Positions 38,473 through 47,752 are shown, counted from the first letter of the stretch. The stretch: DNA of 64,000 nt from Saccharothrix algeriensis (GCF_016907655.1 NZ_JAFBCL010000001.1:5862001-5926000); one strand, 5' to 3'. The notes: generated from the letters alone by a model not told the origin. Numbers and translations: made by a program.

Positions 38473-38498
38473 CCGACTCCAAGACAGGAGGGACTCCC

Positions 38499-39458
38499 AT
38501 GTCCACCCGGGCCAAGTCGACCGGCCTCACCGAGGTCGAGCACGAGATCACCGTCGCCGCACCCGCCGAGGAGGTCTACCGGCTGCTGGCCGACGTCGAG
38601 AACTGGCCGCGGCTGTTCCCGCCGACGATCTTCGTCGAGCGGGAGGGGCTGGACGGGCAGGCCGAGCTCATCCGGATCTGGGCCACCGCCAACGGCGAGC
38701 CCAAGCACTGGACCTCGCGGCGCACCCTGGACCCGGCGGCCCTGCGCATCGAATTCCGCCAGCAGGTCTCGACACCGCCGGTGGCCCGGATGGGCGGCGC
38801 CTGGATCGTCGAGCGGCACCCCGACGGCGCCCGGGTCCGGCTGCGGCACGACTACCGCGCGGTCGACGACGACCCGGCGGGCCTGGCCTGGATCGACGAG
38901 GCGGTCGACCGCAACTCGCGCACCGAACTGGCGGCGCTGAAGTCCACCGTGGAGTCGCTGCACGCGGCCAGGGAGTGGACGTTCTCGTTCGAGGACAGCG
39001 TCGAGGTGGACGGTTCGGCCCGCGACGTCTACGACTTCGTCGACCGGGCCGACCTGTGGGCGCTGAGGCTGCCGCACGTGGCCGAGGTGCGGCTGCGGGA
39101 ACCCGCGCCCGGCCTGCAGAACCTGCGGATGGACACCCGCGCCAAGGACGGGTCGACGCACACCACCGAGTCCTACCGGGTGTGCCTGCCGCACCACCGG
39201 ATCGCCTACAAGCAGGTGACCCTGCCCGCGCTGATGGACCTGCACACCGGGGTGTGGACGTTCACCGAGCGGGACGGGGTCACCACCGCCACCTCCCAGC
39301 ACACCGTGGTGCTGCGCACGGAGAACATCGCGGCGGTGCTCGGCCCGGACGCGACCGTGGCGCAGGCCAGGGAGTACGTGACCACGGCGCTGAGCACCAA
39401 CAGCCTGGCGACCCTGGGCCACGCCAAGGCCCACGCCGAGCAGCTGCGGCGGGGGTGA
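38499..39458 (+). CDS. Two-domain aromatase/cyclase (SRPBCC)
   Basis: A 319-residue protein made of two START/SRPBCC-like domains, roughly residues 10-150 and 160-310; the first opens with HEITVAAPAEEVYRLLADV and the second repeats the pattern as FEDSVEVDGSARDVYDFVD. Didomain proteins of this type close and aromatise the first ring of C-9-reduced polyketides in angucycline and benzoisochromanequinone pathways. Preceded by AGGAGG. The stop overlaps the next start (GTGA). Confidence 0.94.
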   Translation: MSTRAKSTGLTEVEHEITVAAPAEEVYRLLADVENWPRLFPPTIFVEREGLDGQAELIRIWATANGEPKHWTSRRTLDPAALRIEFRQQVSTPPVARMGGAWIVERHPDGARVRLRHDYRAVDDDPAGLAWIDEAVDRNSRTELAALKSTVESLHAAREWTFSFEDSVEVDGSARDVYDFVDRADLWALRLPHVAEVRLREPAPGLQNLRMDTRAKDGSTHTTESYRVCLPHHRIAYKQVTLPALMDLHTGVWTFTERDGVTTATSQHTVVLRTENIAAVLGPDATVAQAREYVTTALSTNSLATLGHAKAHAEQLRRG

Positions 39459-41806
39459 GCGCCGTGGCGACGACCGGTGGGCACGACACGCAGGTGGTCG
39501 TCGTCGGGGCGGGTCCGGTCGGGCTGCTGCTCGCCGGTGAGCTGCGCCTGGGCGGGGCGGAGGTGGTCGTGCTGGAGCGGCTGGCCGAGCCGACCACCGA
39601 GTCCCGCGCCTCCACGCTGCACGCCAGGACCGTGGACGTGCTCGACAGCCGGGGCCTGCTCGAGGCGCTGGGCGACCCGCCGAAGGAGCCGAGGGGCCAC
39701 TTCGGCGGCATCCCGCTCGACCTCACCCTGCCCGGTGCGCACCCCGGTCAGTGGAAGGTGCCGCAGACCACCACCGAGCGGGTGCTGCGGGACTGGGCGG
39801 TCGGCCTCGGCGCCGACCTGCGCCGGGGGCACGCGCTGCGCGGGTTGGCCGTCGGCGCCGACCACGTCGAGGTCGACGTCGACGGCCCGCGCGGGCGGGT
39901 CCGGCTGCGGGCGCTGTGCGTGGTCGGCTGCGACGGCCAGGACAGCACCGTCCGCGCGCTGGCGGGCATCCCCTTCCCCGGCACCGGGGCGGTGCGGGGG
40001 CTGGTGCGCGCGGACATCGCGGGCATCGACATCCCCGACCGGCGGTTCCAGCGGCTGGCGAAGGGGTTCGCCGTCGCCGCCCGGCGCGGTGACGGCGTCA
40101 CCCGGGTCATGGTCCACGAGTTCGGCCGGGCGCCCGCCCCCGACCGCGGCGAGCCGGCCTTCGCCGAGGTGGTCGACACCTGGCGGCGGGTCACCGGCGA
40201 GGACATCGGGCACGGCCGACCGCTGTGGCTCAACAGGTTCGACGACACCAACCGCCAGGCCGAGCGCTACCGCGACGGCCGGGTGCTGCTCGCGGGCGAC
40301 GCCGCCCACCGGCAGCTCCCGGTGGGCGGGCAGGCGCTCAACCTGGGCCTGCAGGACGCGGTGAACCTCGGCTGGAAGCTGGCCGCCCAGGTCCGCGGGC
40401 TCGCCGGACCGGGGCTGCTCGACAGCTACCACGCCGAGCGGCACGCGGTGGGCGCGCGCACCCTGGGCAACATCGCCGCGCAGGCGCTGCTGCTGTTCGG
40501 CGGCCCGGAGGTCGAGCCGCTGCGCGACGTCGTCGCCGAACTCGCGGCCCACCGGGAGGCGCGCGAGCACCTGGCCGGGGCGATCAGCGGCCTCGGCACG
40601 CGCTACGACGTCGGCCCCGGCGACCACCCGCTGCTCGGCGCGCCGGTCCCGCCCCTCCGGCTCGCGGTCACCGGTCGGCCCGGCGGGAGCACCGTAGCCG
40701 AGCTGCTGCGCGGCGGCCACGGGCTGCTGCTGGCGCCGACCGGTGGGGCGGGGGCCGCCGAGCGGCTGCGCGCCGCCGCGCGCCCGTGGGCGGACCGGGT
40801 CACCACCGTGGCGGGCCTGGCCCGGGACGCACCGGCCCCCGCGCTGCTGGTGCGACCCGACGGGCACGTCGCGTGGGCGGGTGAGGGCGACCCGGAGCCG
40901 GCGCTCCGCCGCTGGTTCGGCGTGCCCGCCGCGGAGCGCGGCGGGCCCGGGACCGAGTGGCCCGGAACCACCCGACCGAGCACCACCCACGGCCGCGCGA
41001 CCTCCGGGGGCGCGCGGCACACCGATGACAGGGAGCGGCAGACGATGGGCAGGTTCACCGGCAAGACGGCACTGGTCACCGGTTCCAGCCGGGGCATGGG
41101 GCGGGCGACCGCCCTCCGGCTGGCCAGGGAGGGCGCGCTGGTCGCCGTCCACTACACCAGGGACGACGTGGCCGCCAAGGACACCGTGGAGACCGTCGAG
41201 CGCGAGGGCGGGCGGGCCTTCGCCGTGCGGGCGGAACTGGGCGTGCCCGGCGACGTGCACGAGCTGTTCCTCGGCGTCGAGCGGGGGCTCAAGGAGCGCA
41301 CCGGGGCGGCCGTGCTCGACATCCTGGTCAACAACGCGGGCACCATGGGCGGGGTGGAACCGGAGGCCACCACCCCCGAGCAGTTCGACCGGATCTTCGC
41401 CGTCAACGCCAAGGCGCCGTTCTTCACCATCCAGCGCGCGCTGCGGATCATGCCCGACGGCGGCCGGATCGTGAACATCTCCTCCGGCCTGACCAGGGTC
41501 GCCAACCCGCAGGAGATCGCCTACGCGATGAGCAAGGGCGCGGTCGAGCAGCTGGCCAGGCACTTCGCCAAGCACCTCGGCCCGCGCGGCATCACGGTGA
41601 ACTCGGTGGCCCCGGGCATCACCCGCAACAGCAACCCGGTGTTCGGCATGCCGCAGGTGGTGGAGCAGATGGCGCAGCTGTCGGCGCTGGGCCGGGTCGG
41701 CGAGCCCGAGGACGTCGCCGACGTGGTGGCGTTCCTGGTGTCGGAGGAGGCCCGCTGGATCACCGGGGCCTTCGTCGACGCCTCCGGCGGCAGCCTCCTC
41801 GGCTGA
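39455..41806 (+). CDS. FAD oxygenase-SDR reductase fusion (UrdM/PgaM type), angucycline tailoring
   Basis: One open frame of 783 residues. Residues 10-500 form a class A flavin monooxygenase: GAGPVG (18-23) binds the FAD ADP moiety, GCDGQDS and GDAAHRQLPVGGQ complete the flavin site. Residues 531-783 are an SDR with TGSSRGMG, NNAG, NISSG and the YAMSK active site. Between them lies a Gly/Thr/Arg-rich linker of about 30 residues. UrdM and PgaM of angucycline pathways have this same fusion, and the PgaM reductase is also made separately from an internal start. The same is possible here (see 41030). The enzyme is expected to oxygenate and then reduce the tetracyclic intermediate. Start GTG 39455 overlaps the aromatase stop; a GTG at 39464 is an alternative. 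Confidence 0.92.
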   Translation: MSAVATTGGHDTQVVVVGAGPVGLLLAGELRLGGAEVVVLERLAEPTTESRASTLHARTVDVLDSRGLLEALGDPPKEPRGHFGGIPLDLTLPGAHPGQWKVPQTTTERVLRDWAVGLGADLRRGHALRGLAVGADHVEVDVDGPRGRVRLRALCVVGCDGQDSTVRALAGIPFPGTGAVRGLVRADIAGIDIPDRRFQRLAKGFAVAARRGDGVTRVMVHEFGRAPAPDRGEPAFAEVVDTWRRVTGEDIGHGRPLWLNRFDDTNRQAERYRDGRVLLAGDAAHRQLPVGGQALNLGLQDAVNLGWKLAAQVRGLAGPGLLDSYHAERHAVGARTLGNIAAQALLLFGGPEVEPLRDVVAELAAHREAREHLAGAISGLGTRYDVGPGDHPLLGAPVPPLRLAVTGRPGGSTVAELLRGGHGLLLAPTGGAGAAERLRAAARPWADRVTTVAGLARDAPAPALLVRPDGHVAWAGEGDPEPALRRWFGVPAAERGGPGTEWPGTTRPSTTHGRATSGGARHTDDRERQTMGRFTGKTALVTGSSRGMGRATALRLAREGALVAVHYTRDDVAAKDTVETVEREGGRAFAVRAELGVPGDVHELFLGVERGLKERTGAAVLDILVNNAGTMGGVEPEATTPEQFDRIFAVNAKAPFFTIQRALRIMPDGGRIVNISSGLTRVANPQEIAYAMSKGAVEQLARHFAKHLGPRGITVNSVAPGITRNSNPVFGMPQVVEQMAQLSALGRVGEPEDVADVVAFLVSEEARWITGAFVDASGGSLLG
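41030..41047 (+). promoter_or_regulatory. Internal ribosome binding site and start for the SDR domain
   Basis: AGGGAG (41030-41035) lies 9 bases before ATG 41045, which is codon 531 of the fusion gene and the natural first residue of the SDR domain (MGRFTGKTALVTG). Initiation here would give a free 253-residue reductase, as reported for PgaM. Confidence 0.6.
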
Positions 41807-41843
41807 CCGGTCCGACCAGCCACCGACCAGGGGAGGGGACGCA

Positions 41844-43181
41844 GTGACCACACCGGACCGGGTCGACCGGCGGCCGGGCGTGCCGCCCTCGGCGGGGTGG
41901 GGGCTGCTGCTGGTGCTGGCGGCCAACATGCTCATCGACGCGATCGAGGTCTCGGCGCTGGTCGTGGCCGCGCCCCCGGCCGCGGCGGGGGTGGGCCTGG
42001 CGCCCGCCGCGGCGCACTGGCCGGTCACCGGCTTCGCCCTCGGCTTCGGCGGCCTGCTGCTGGCGGGCGGCCGGGCGGTGGCGCTGCTGGGCAGGCGCCG
42101 GGTCTACCTGGGCGCGCTGGTCGTGTTCGCCGCCGCCTCGGTGGTGGCCGGGCTGGCCGGCGACCCGGTGACCCTGGTCGCGGCCCGGGTGGTCAAGGGG
42201 GCTTGCGCCGCGCTCACCGCGCCCACCGGCCTGGCCATCATCGGCGCGGCCTTCCCGGCGGGCCCCGCCCGGGACCGCGCGGTCTCGGTCTACGCGCTCT
42301 GCGGCGGCGCGGGCTTCGCCGCGGGGCTGCTGCTCTCCGGCGCCCTGTCCACTGTGGACTGGCGGTGGGCGCTCGCCGCCCCGGCCCCGGTGGTGCTGGT
42401 GCTGGCCGTCGCGGGCGCCCGGCTGATCCCGGCGGACGAGCCCGCCGACGGCCGGTCCGACCTGCCGGGGTCGCTGCTGCTGGCCGGCGCGCTGACCGCG
42501 CTCGCGGTGGGCGTCGGGTCGGCGCTGCCGCTGCCCTGGTCGCCCGCCGCGGCGGTGCTCGCCGCCGGGTTCGTCGCCGCGTTCGTCGTCGTCGAGCGCC
42601 GCGCGGCGCACCCGCTGGTCCCGCTCGCCGTGCTGCGCGATCGGGCCCTGGCCCGGGCAGCGGTGACCGCCGCGGCGATGAACGGCGTCAACGTCGGGCT
42701 CCTGCTGCTGCTGTCCCTGCGCTGGCAGGGCGGGGGCTGGTCACCGCTGACCACCGCGCTGGCCCTGCTGCCGGCCAGCCTGCCGCTCGCCGCCGCCGCG
42801 CCGTTCTCCGGCGGCCTGGTCCGCCGGGTCGGCGCCCGGCGGCTGATCGCCGTCGGCGCGCTCGCGCCCGCCGCGGGCTGCGCCCTGCTGCTGCGCCCCG
42901 GCGCCGCGGCGGACTACCCGTTCGGCGTGCTGCCCGCGCTGCTGCTGGTGGCGGCGGGCTTCGTGCTCGCCTTCGCCCCGCTCAACGCCACCGCCCTGGC
43001 CGGGGCCGGCGCCGCCGAGCGGGCCGCGGCCGGGGGGACCTACCAGACCGCGGTGCAGTCCGGGGCGGTCGTCGTCCCCGCCCTGGTCGTCACCGCCGGG
43101 GACGCCGCGGTCGCCGTGCTCACCGCCGTCGCGGCGGTGGGCGCCGCGGCCGGCCTGGCCGGGCTGCTCCCGCGGCGATGA
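41844..43181 (+). CDS. MFS drug efflux transporter
   Basis: A 445-residue membrane protein, almost wholly hydrophobic, with 12 or more predicted transmembrane segments. The loop motif GRRRVYLGAL between segments 2 and 3 and the DHA2-type layout point to proton-driven drug export. Likely role is export of, and resistance to, the aromatic polyketide. Start GTG 41844 has GGGGAGGGG upstream. The protein is shorter than the common 14-segment pumps. Confidence 0.88.
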   Translation: MTTPDRVDRRPGVPPSAGWGLLLVLAANMLIDAIEVSALVVAAPPAAAGVGLAPAAAHWPVTGFALGFGGLLLAGGRAVALLGRRRVYLGALVVFAAASVVAGLAGDPVTLVAARVVKGACAALTAPTGLAIIGAAFPAGPARDRAVSVYALCGGAGFAAGLLLSGALSTVDWRWALAAPAPVVLVLAVAGARLIPADEPADGRSDLPGSLLLAGALTALAVGVGSALPLPWSPAAAVLAAGFVAAFVVVERRAAHPLVPLAVLRDRALARAAVTAAAMNGVNVGLLLLLSLRWQGGGWSPLTTALALLPASLPLAAAAPFSGGLVRRVGARRLIAVGALAPAAGCALLLRPGAAADYPFGVLPALLLVAAGFVLAFAPLNATALAGAGAAERAAAGGTYQTAVQSGAVVVPALVVTAGDAAVAVLTAVAAVGAAAGLAGLLPRR

Positions 43182-43429
43182 CCAGCCGCCCCGCTGCTCC
43201 CCGGCTGAGGAGCGCACCACGCCGCCGACACCGCGCCGGCCGACCAGGGCCGCGCCGGCGACGTGCGGCCGGTCGTCGTGGAGGCGTCCCGGTGCTCTTC
43301 CGCGCACCGGTGGCGCTGCGTGCCGACCCGCGCGGGGGAGGCGACCGCCGCCGCGGCAGCGGCGCGACGCGGCAGCGACCGCGCACAGCTGTGAACAGGC
43401 ACCACCACCGCACGAGGAGAGGCAGAACC

Positions 43430-44293
43430 GTGTCCGACCAGCCCACCGTCCTGATCACCGCCGCCACCGGCAACGTCGGCCCGCACGCCGCGGCCGAGCT
43501 GCTGGCCAGGGGAGCGCGGGTGCGCGCGCTCGTGCTGCCCGACGACCCGGCCGTCGGGCGGCTGCCCGCCGCGGTCGAGGTGTTCCGCGGCGACCTCGGC
43601 GACCCCGACAGCGTCGAGCCCGCCCTGGACGGCGTCGACGGGGTGTTCCTGATGTGGCCGTTCTTCACCCTGGACACCTCCACCGCCCCCGCCGTGGTGG
43701 CCAGGATCGCCTCGGCGCCCCGGCGGGTGGCACTGGTGTCCTCCGTAGGCGTCCACATCGGGCTCGAACCGGTGGACAACAACTGCCACGCCTACCTGGA
43801 GTCGCTGCTGAGCCCCACCGACCTGGAATGGACCTTCCTGCGCACCACCGGGTTCTTCGCCAACGCGATGGGCTTCGCCGACCAGGTCCGCGGCGGCGAC
43901 GTCGTCCGCTTCCCCTACGGCGCGGCCACCCGCACCTCCGTGCACGAGCGCGACCTCGCCGCGGTGGGGGCCGAGGCGCTGGTCTCCGGTGGCCTCGGCG
44001 GGCGGGCGCTGCTGGTGTCCGGCCCCGAGCGGATGTCGCAGGCCCGCCAGGTGGAGGTCATCGGCGAGGTCCTCGGCAGGCCCGTCGGGTGGGTCGACGT
44101 CGAGCACGACGCCGCCCGCCGCGCCATGGTCGACGCGGGGTGGCCGCCCTCCTACGCCGACGGCGCGCTGGAGTACTTCGCCACCCTGACCGAGGAGCCG
44201 GAAGTCGGGTCCGACGTCGTGGCCGAGGTGACCGGCCGCCCCGCCGCCACCTTCCGGGAGTGGGTCCACGAGCGGGTGGACGCCTTCCGCTGA
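43430..44293 (+). CDS. NmrA-like NAD(P)-dependent reductase
   Basis: A 287-residue atypical SDR of the NmrA/azoreductase group: TAATGNVGPHAAAE holds the dinucleotide loop, and there is no YxxxK. Such proteins occur in angucycline and other quinone clusters as quinone or enone reductases. The region 43182-43429 codes for nothing convincing, although an ATG at 43178 overlapping the MFS stop (ATGA) is in frame and would add 84 Arg/Pro-rich residues. GTG 43430 is preferred because GAGGAGAGG lies before it and the fold begins there. Confidence 0.82.
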   Translation: MSDQPTVLITAATGNVGPHAAAELLARGARVRALVLPDDPAVGRLPAAVEVFRGDLGDPDSVEPALDGVDGVFLMWPFFTLDTSTAPAVVARIASAPRRVALVSSVGVHIGLEPVDNNCHAYLESLLSPTDLEWTFLRTTGFFANAMGFADQVRGGDVVRFPYGAATRTSVHERDLAAVGAEALVSGGLGGRALLVSGPERMSQARQVEVIGEVLGRPVGWVDVEHDAARRAMVDAGWPPSYADGALEYFATLTEEPEVGSDVVAEVTGRPAATFREWVHERVDAFR

Positions 44294-44315
44294 CCACCGA
44301 GAGGACACGACACCG

Positions 44316-44969
44316 ATGGCACCGAGCAGCCCGGACGGGCACACCACCTTCGGCGTCCTGCGCACCGACGGCAGGGCCACCGCCGACCGCCTGGTCCGCA
44401 CCTGGACCGAGGAGGTCCGCGCGCACCTGCGGCGCGCGCCCGGTTTCCTGGCCGCCCACCTGCACCTCGCCGACGACGGCACCACCCTGGTCGACCAGGG
44501 CGAGTGGGCGAGCGAGGCGGACTACCGGAAGTCCTTCCGGGACAACCCCGACTGCGCGCGGCTGCGCGGCATCGGGGACTGGCCGGGGGTGGCGGTCGGC
44601 ACCGCGTTCGCCGGTCGCGCCGCGCCCGGCATCGAGGGCCCCGCCGCGGGCGCGGACCCCGCGGTGGTGGTCGTGGCCATCCGCCACCTCACCGAGGGCG
44701 CGGCGGACCGGGTGCTCGACCTGCTGCGCGAGAGCGCGGGGTGGAAGAGGTCCTTCCCGGGTTTCATCTCGGCCACACCGTTCGTCAACCGCGATGGCAC
44801 ACTGTTCGTGAACCACCCCAAGTGGGACAGCGAGACCGCCTACGCCGCCTGGGTGCGCGACCCGCGGATCACCGAGGGGCAGGGGGCGATAGCCCACTGG
44901 GAGACCGCGCCACCGGAATACCTGCGCTGCACCGTCGTCTCCGGCATCACCGCGGAGCCGACCGGGTAG
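44316..44969 (+). CDS. Antibiotic biosynthesis monooxygenase (ABM), two-domain
   Basis: A 217-residue protein with two ABM-like ferredoxin folds: residues about 10-95 (PGFLAAHLHL, QGEWASEADY) and 115-210 (PGFISATPF, PKWDSETAY), the second repeating the first. ABM enzymes include cofactor-independent anthrone oxygenases, and the JadG/GilOII group that opens ring B of angucyclines with reduced flavin. An FMN reductase gene lies downstream (51593-52186). Which reaction applies is not clear from sequence. RBS GAGAGGA upstream of ATG 44316. Confidence 0.85.
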   Translation: MAPSSPDGHTTFGVLRTDGRATADRLVRTWTEEVRAHLRRAPGFLAAHLHLADDGTTLVDQGEWASEADYRKSFRDNPDCARLRGIGDWPGVAVGTAFAGRAAPGIEGPAAGADPAVVVVAIRHLTEGAADRVLDLLRESAGWKRSFPGFISATPFVNRDGTLFVNHPKWDSETAYAAWVRDPRITEGQGAIAHWETAPPEYLRCTVVSGITAEPTG

Positions 44970-45025
44970 CGGCGGGCCGGATGCGGTCGCGCCCGCGGGC
45001 GGCCTCGACCCGAAGGGCCAACGAC

Positions 45026-45655
45026 ATGTCAGAGACCACGACGGTGCCGGTCGACTTCACCCTCGACCTCACCTGCGTCCACTCCTACCTGGGCTTCACC
45101 AGGTTCGAGCGGGCCGCGGCCACCCTGCGCGAGCGCGGGGTGGTCGTGGCGGTGCGGTTCCACCCGTTCCAGGTCAGCCCGGACGCCCCGGTGGAGGGCG
45201 AGCCGCTGCGCGCCGTGCACGAGCGGTTCTTCGGCAGCCGCTGGAAGGTCGCCGAGGCCACCGGCTCCATGGCCGAGGTGGGCGCCAGGGACGGGCTGGA
45301 GTTCGACTTCGACCGCGCCGTGCACGCCAACACCTTCCGCGCCCACCGCCTCGTGGCCGCGGCCTCGGCGCAGGGCGCGGGCGAGGCCGCCGTCGAGCGG
45401 CTGTTCCGCGCCTACCTCACCGACGGGATCAACATCGGCGACCCCGGCGCGCTCGCCGGGATCGCCGCCGAGATCGGCGTCACCCCGCCGGAGGGCGGTG
45501 ACGACGACCTGCGCGCGGCGCTGCGGCGGGTCCGCGCGCAGGGCGTGCACGCCGTGCCGCAGGTCCGCGTCGCGGGCGGGCGGGCGATGGTCGGCGCGCA
45601 GACCGAGCAGACCTACACCGAAGCACTGGAGCAGCAGGTCGCCGCCTCGCGGTGA
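45026..45655 (+). CDS. FrnE/DsbA-like thioredoxin-fold protein without CxxC
   Basis: A 209-residue protein of the FrnE/2-hydroxychromene-2-carboxylate isomerase branch of the DsbA family (thioredoxin fold with helical insertion; cis-Pro region HAVPQV, end AQTEQTY). The usual CPWC is C-V-H-S (DLTCVHSYLG), leaving one cysteine, so it cannot be a disulfide oxidoreductase of the normal kind. Homologues appear in many type II PKS clusters (frenolicin FrnE) without a settled function; isomerase or glutathione-type chemistry on a quinone is possible. AAGGG precedes the ATG at 45026. Confidence 0.82.
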   Translation: MSETTTVPVDFTLDLTCVHSYLGFTRFERAAATLRERGVVVAVRFHPFQVSPDAPVEGEPLRAVHERFFGSRWKVAEATGSMAEVGARDGLEFDFDRAVHANTFRAHRLVAAASAQGAGEAAVERLFRAYLTDGINIGDPGALAGIAAEIGVTPPEGGDDDLRAALRRVRAQGVHAVPQVRVAGGRAMVGAQTEQTYTEALEQQVAASR

Positions 45656-45676
45656 CCCGAGTCGGACGGGGACACC

Positions 45677-46540
45677 GTGGCGCACACCGGAACGCGACCC
45701 ACCACCCGGGAGGTCGAACTGGACGCGGGCGGTGTCCCCGTCTCGGCGCTGCTGGCCGAGCCCGCGGACCACCCGCCGCGCGGGGTGGTGCTCGCCCTGC
45801 ACGGCACCGGGATGCGCGCCGGGTACTTCGCGGGCGTCGGCGACGGGGCCGACGCGCTGACCACCCTCGGCCCGGCCCTGGGCTGGACGGTGCTGGCCGT
45901 GGACCGCCCCGGCTACGGGCGCTCCGCCGAGGCGTTCCCGGCCGGCCTGGGCCTGGACGGGCAGGCCGCCGTGGTCCGCTCCGCCGTCGCCGACTTCGCC
46001 GCCCGCCACGACACCGGCGGCGGGATCGGCGTCGTCGCCCACTCCTACGGCGGCAAGCTCGCCCTGGTGCTGGCCGCCGGCGGCCTCGACCCGGTCGGCC
46101 TGGACATCTCCGGCTGCGGGCACCGCTACGCCGTCGTGCCGGGCGCGGACGCCGCCGCGCGCGGCGGCTGGCGGCTCAACTGGGGGCTGCTCGGCCTCTA
46201 CCCGCCGGGCACCCTGCGCCGCAGCGCCGCCCTGGTCGCGCCGCCGCCCGCCGAGGAGCGGGCCGAGGCGCTGCGCTGGCCGCACCGCTTCGCCGAGGTG
46301 GCGGCCCGGGTCCGGGCGCCGGTCCGGCTGACCTTCGCCGAGCACGAGCACTGGTGGCGCCACGACGAGGACACCCTGGCCGACCTGACGGCCGGGCTGG
46401 GCTCGGCCAGGGTGGTGGTGGACCGGCTGGCCGGCGCGGGCCACAACATCGGCCTCGGGTGGGCCGCGCGCGCCTACCACCTGCGCGCGCTGGCGTTCCT
46501 GGAGGAGTGCCTGGCGGGCGTCGCCGGTCAGGGCCGGTAG
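45677..46540 (+). CDS. Alpha/beta hydrolase
   Basis: A 287-residue alpha/beta hydrolase fold protein: oxyanion segment LHGTGM, nucleophile Ser in AHSYGGK (near residue 120), acid residue probably in FAEHEHWW, and the His in GAGHNIGLG. It could hydrolyse or decarboxylate a polyketide intermediate, or cleave a thioester. Start GTG 45677. Its last 13 bases overlap the 3' end of the TetR gene on the other strand, so the plus-strand operon probably ends here. Confidence 0.84.
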   Translation: MAHTGTRPTTREVELDAGGVPVSALLAEPADHPPRGVVLALHGTGMRAGYFAGVGDGADALTTLGPALGWTVLAVDRPGYGRSAEAFPAGLGLDGQAAVVRSAVADFAARHDTGGGIGVVAHSYGGKLALVLAAGGLDPVGLDISGCGHRYAVVPGADAAARGGWRLNWGLLGLYPPGTLRRSAALVAPPPAEERAEALRWPHRFAEVAARVRAPVRLTFAEHEHWWRHDEDTLADLTAGLGSARVVVDRLAGAGHNIGLGWAARAYHLRALAFLEECLAGVAGQGR

Positions 46541-47175
46541 AGGCGCAGGAAGGTGCGCACGCCCGAGCGGACCAGGCGGTCGAGGTCGGCGGCGGGCAGC
46601 GGGATGGCGTGGTGGAACGACTGCTCCAGCACCTCGGTGTTGACCAGCAGCACGAAGTGGCGCACGGTCTCGTCGAGGTCGTCGGTGACGAGCAGGCCCC
46701 GGTCGACCAGTTCGCCGATGGCCTTGGTCAGCCCGGCGGTGACCGGGCGCGGACCCGCCTCCAGCCAGCCCTGCAGGACCGCCTCCGGCAGCCTGGCCGC
46801 CTCGGCGATGATCACGCGGACGAGGGCGAAGTGGTCCTCGAAGTCGGGCTGGGGCACCACCCAGGCCCGGCCGAAGGCGACGAGGCCCCCTTCCAGGTCT
46901 TCGAGGTCGCACAGCCCGTGCTGGATCAGGTCCAGGTGCGCGGCGGCCACGGACACCGCGCTCTCCTGGATCGTGAGCAGGAACAACTGCTCCTTGTCCC
47001 GGTAGTGGTTGTAGATCGTGCGCTTGGAGACGCCCGCCTCGGCGGCGATGGCGTCGACGCTGGCGCGGGTGTAGCCCTCCCTGGCGAACACGGCGCGCGC
47101 CGCCGCGGCGATGGCCTTGCGCTTCTCCGGCAGGCCGCCGCGCTGCCGCGACGTGCCGGAAGGCTCAGGTGACAT
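46528..47175 (-). CDS. TetR-family repressor
   Basis: A 215-residue regulator. The helix-turn-helix is at residues about 35-60 (SVDAIAAEAGVSKRTIYNHY), followed by an all-helical ligand-binding domain. It is divergently placed from the VOC, YczE and MFS genes, the usual arrangement for a repressor that controls an export operon in response to the cluster product. A candidate operator lies in the gap (47199-47206). Confidence 0.92.
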   Translation of the reverse strand: MSPEPSGTSRQRGGLPEKRKAIAAAARAVFAREGYTRASVDAIAAEAGVSKRTIYNHYRDKEQLFLLTIQESAVSVAAAHLDLIQHGLCDLEDLEGGLVAFGRAWVVPQPDFEDHFALVRVIIAEAARLPEAVLQGWLEAGPRPVTAGLTKAIGELVDRGLLVTDDLDETVRHFVLLVNTEVLEQSFHHAIPLPAADLDRLVRSGVRTFLRLYRP

Positions 47176-47198
47176 GGCTGTTCCCTTCGACTTGCACT

Positions 47199-47206
47199 AA
47201 CCGGTT
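47199..47206. promoter_or_regulatory. Candidate TetR operator
   Basis: AACCGGTT, a perfect 8-base palindrome within CACTAACCGGTTTACC, 24 bases before the TetR start codon in the divergent promoter region. Core palindromes of this kind are typical of TetR sites, but the flanks are only partly symmetric. Confidence 0.5.
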
Positions 47207-47337
47207 TACCTATTGCCCTACCCCGTGTAGTGTACCTGGCGGGCGGGGGAGAACGGACCCGGCGGCGCAACCGCGGGCCATCCACCCGATCGCCTGGTGC
47301 ACAAGCACCCATCTTCCCCTGTCGAAAGGACCACACG

Positions 47338-47661
47338 ATGTTCGGGAACCTGACCGTGACGCTCATCGACTGCAAGGACGTCGCGGTGATGACCGAGTTC
47401 TACCGCGACCGCCTGGGCCTGAAGGTGCTGGACCAGGGCGAGAACCACACCGTCTTCGACACCGGCAACGGCGGCGAGCTGGTCGTGGAGTCGCACGGTT
47501 ACAAGGCGCCGCTGAGCATGGCCTTCACGGCCGTCGACATCCCGGCGGCGCACGAGGCCCTGGCGGACGTGGCGACCACGGACCTCATGCCGCACAAGAC
47601 CGGCGAGCGCTTCGAGATCGTCGACCCCGAGGGCAACCGGATCATCTTCGTCAACGCCTGA
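47338..47661 (+). CDS. VOC-family (glyoxalase-like) protein
   Basis: A 107-residue protein of the vicinal oxygen chelate superfamily: two beta-alpha-beta-beta-beta units, opening LTVTLIDCKDVAVMTEFYRD and ending RFEIVDPEGNRIIFVN. Metal ligand positions are not the full glyoxalase set. In antibiotic clusters such proteins either bind and sequester the product (bleomycin-resistance type) or catalyse ring rearrangements. First gene of the presumed TetR-controlled operon; AAAGGA lies 8 bases before the ATG. Confidence 0.85.
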   Translation: MFGNLTVTLIDCKDVAVMTEFYRDRLGLKVLDQGENHTVFDTGNGGELVVESHGYKAPLSMAFTAVDIPAAHEALADVATTDLMPHKTGERFEIVDPEGNRIIFVNA

Positions 47662-47752
47662 GCCGCGCCCCACAGCCCCGCGCGGGGCGGGCCACCCCCT
47701 GCCCGCTCCGCGCGGCCCCCCGGGCAAAGCCACCAGCGCAAAGGAAACCACC

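Noticed and set aside
43178..43429. N-terminal extension of the NmrA-like protein from an ATG overlapping the MFS stop
   Set aside because: The added 84 residues are Arg/Pro/Gly low complexity and the GTG at 43430 has a good RBS right before the nucleotide-binding fold.
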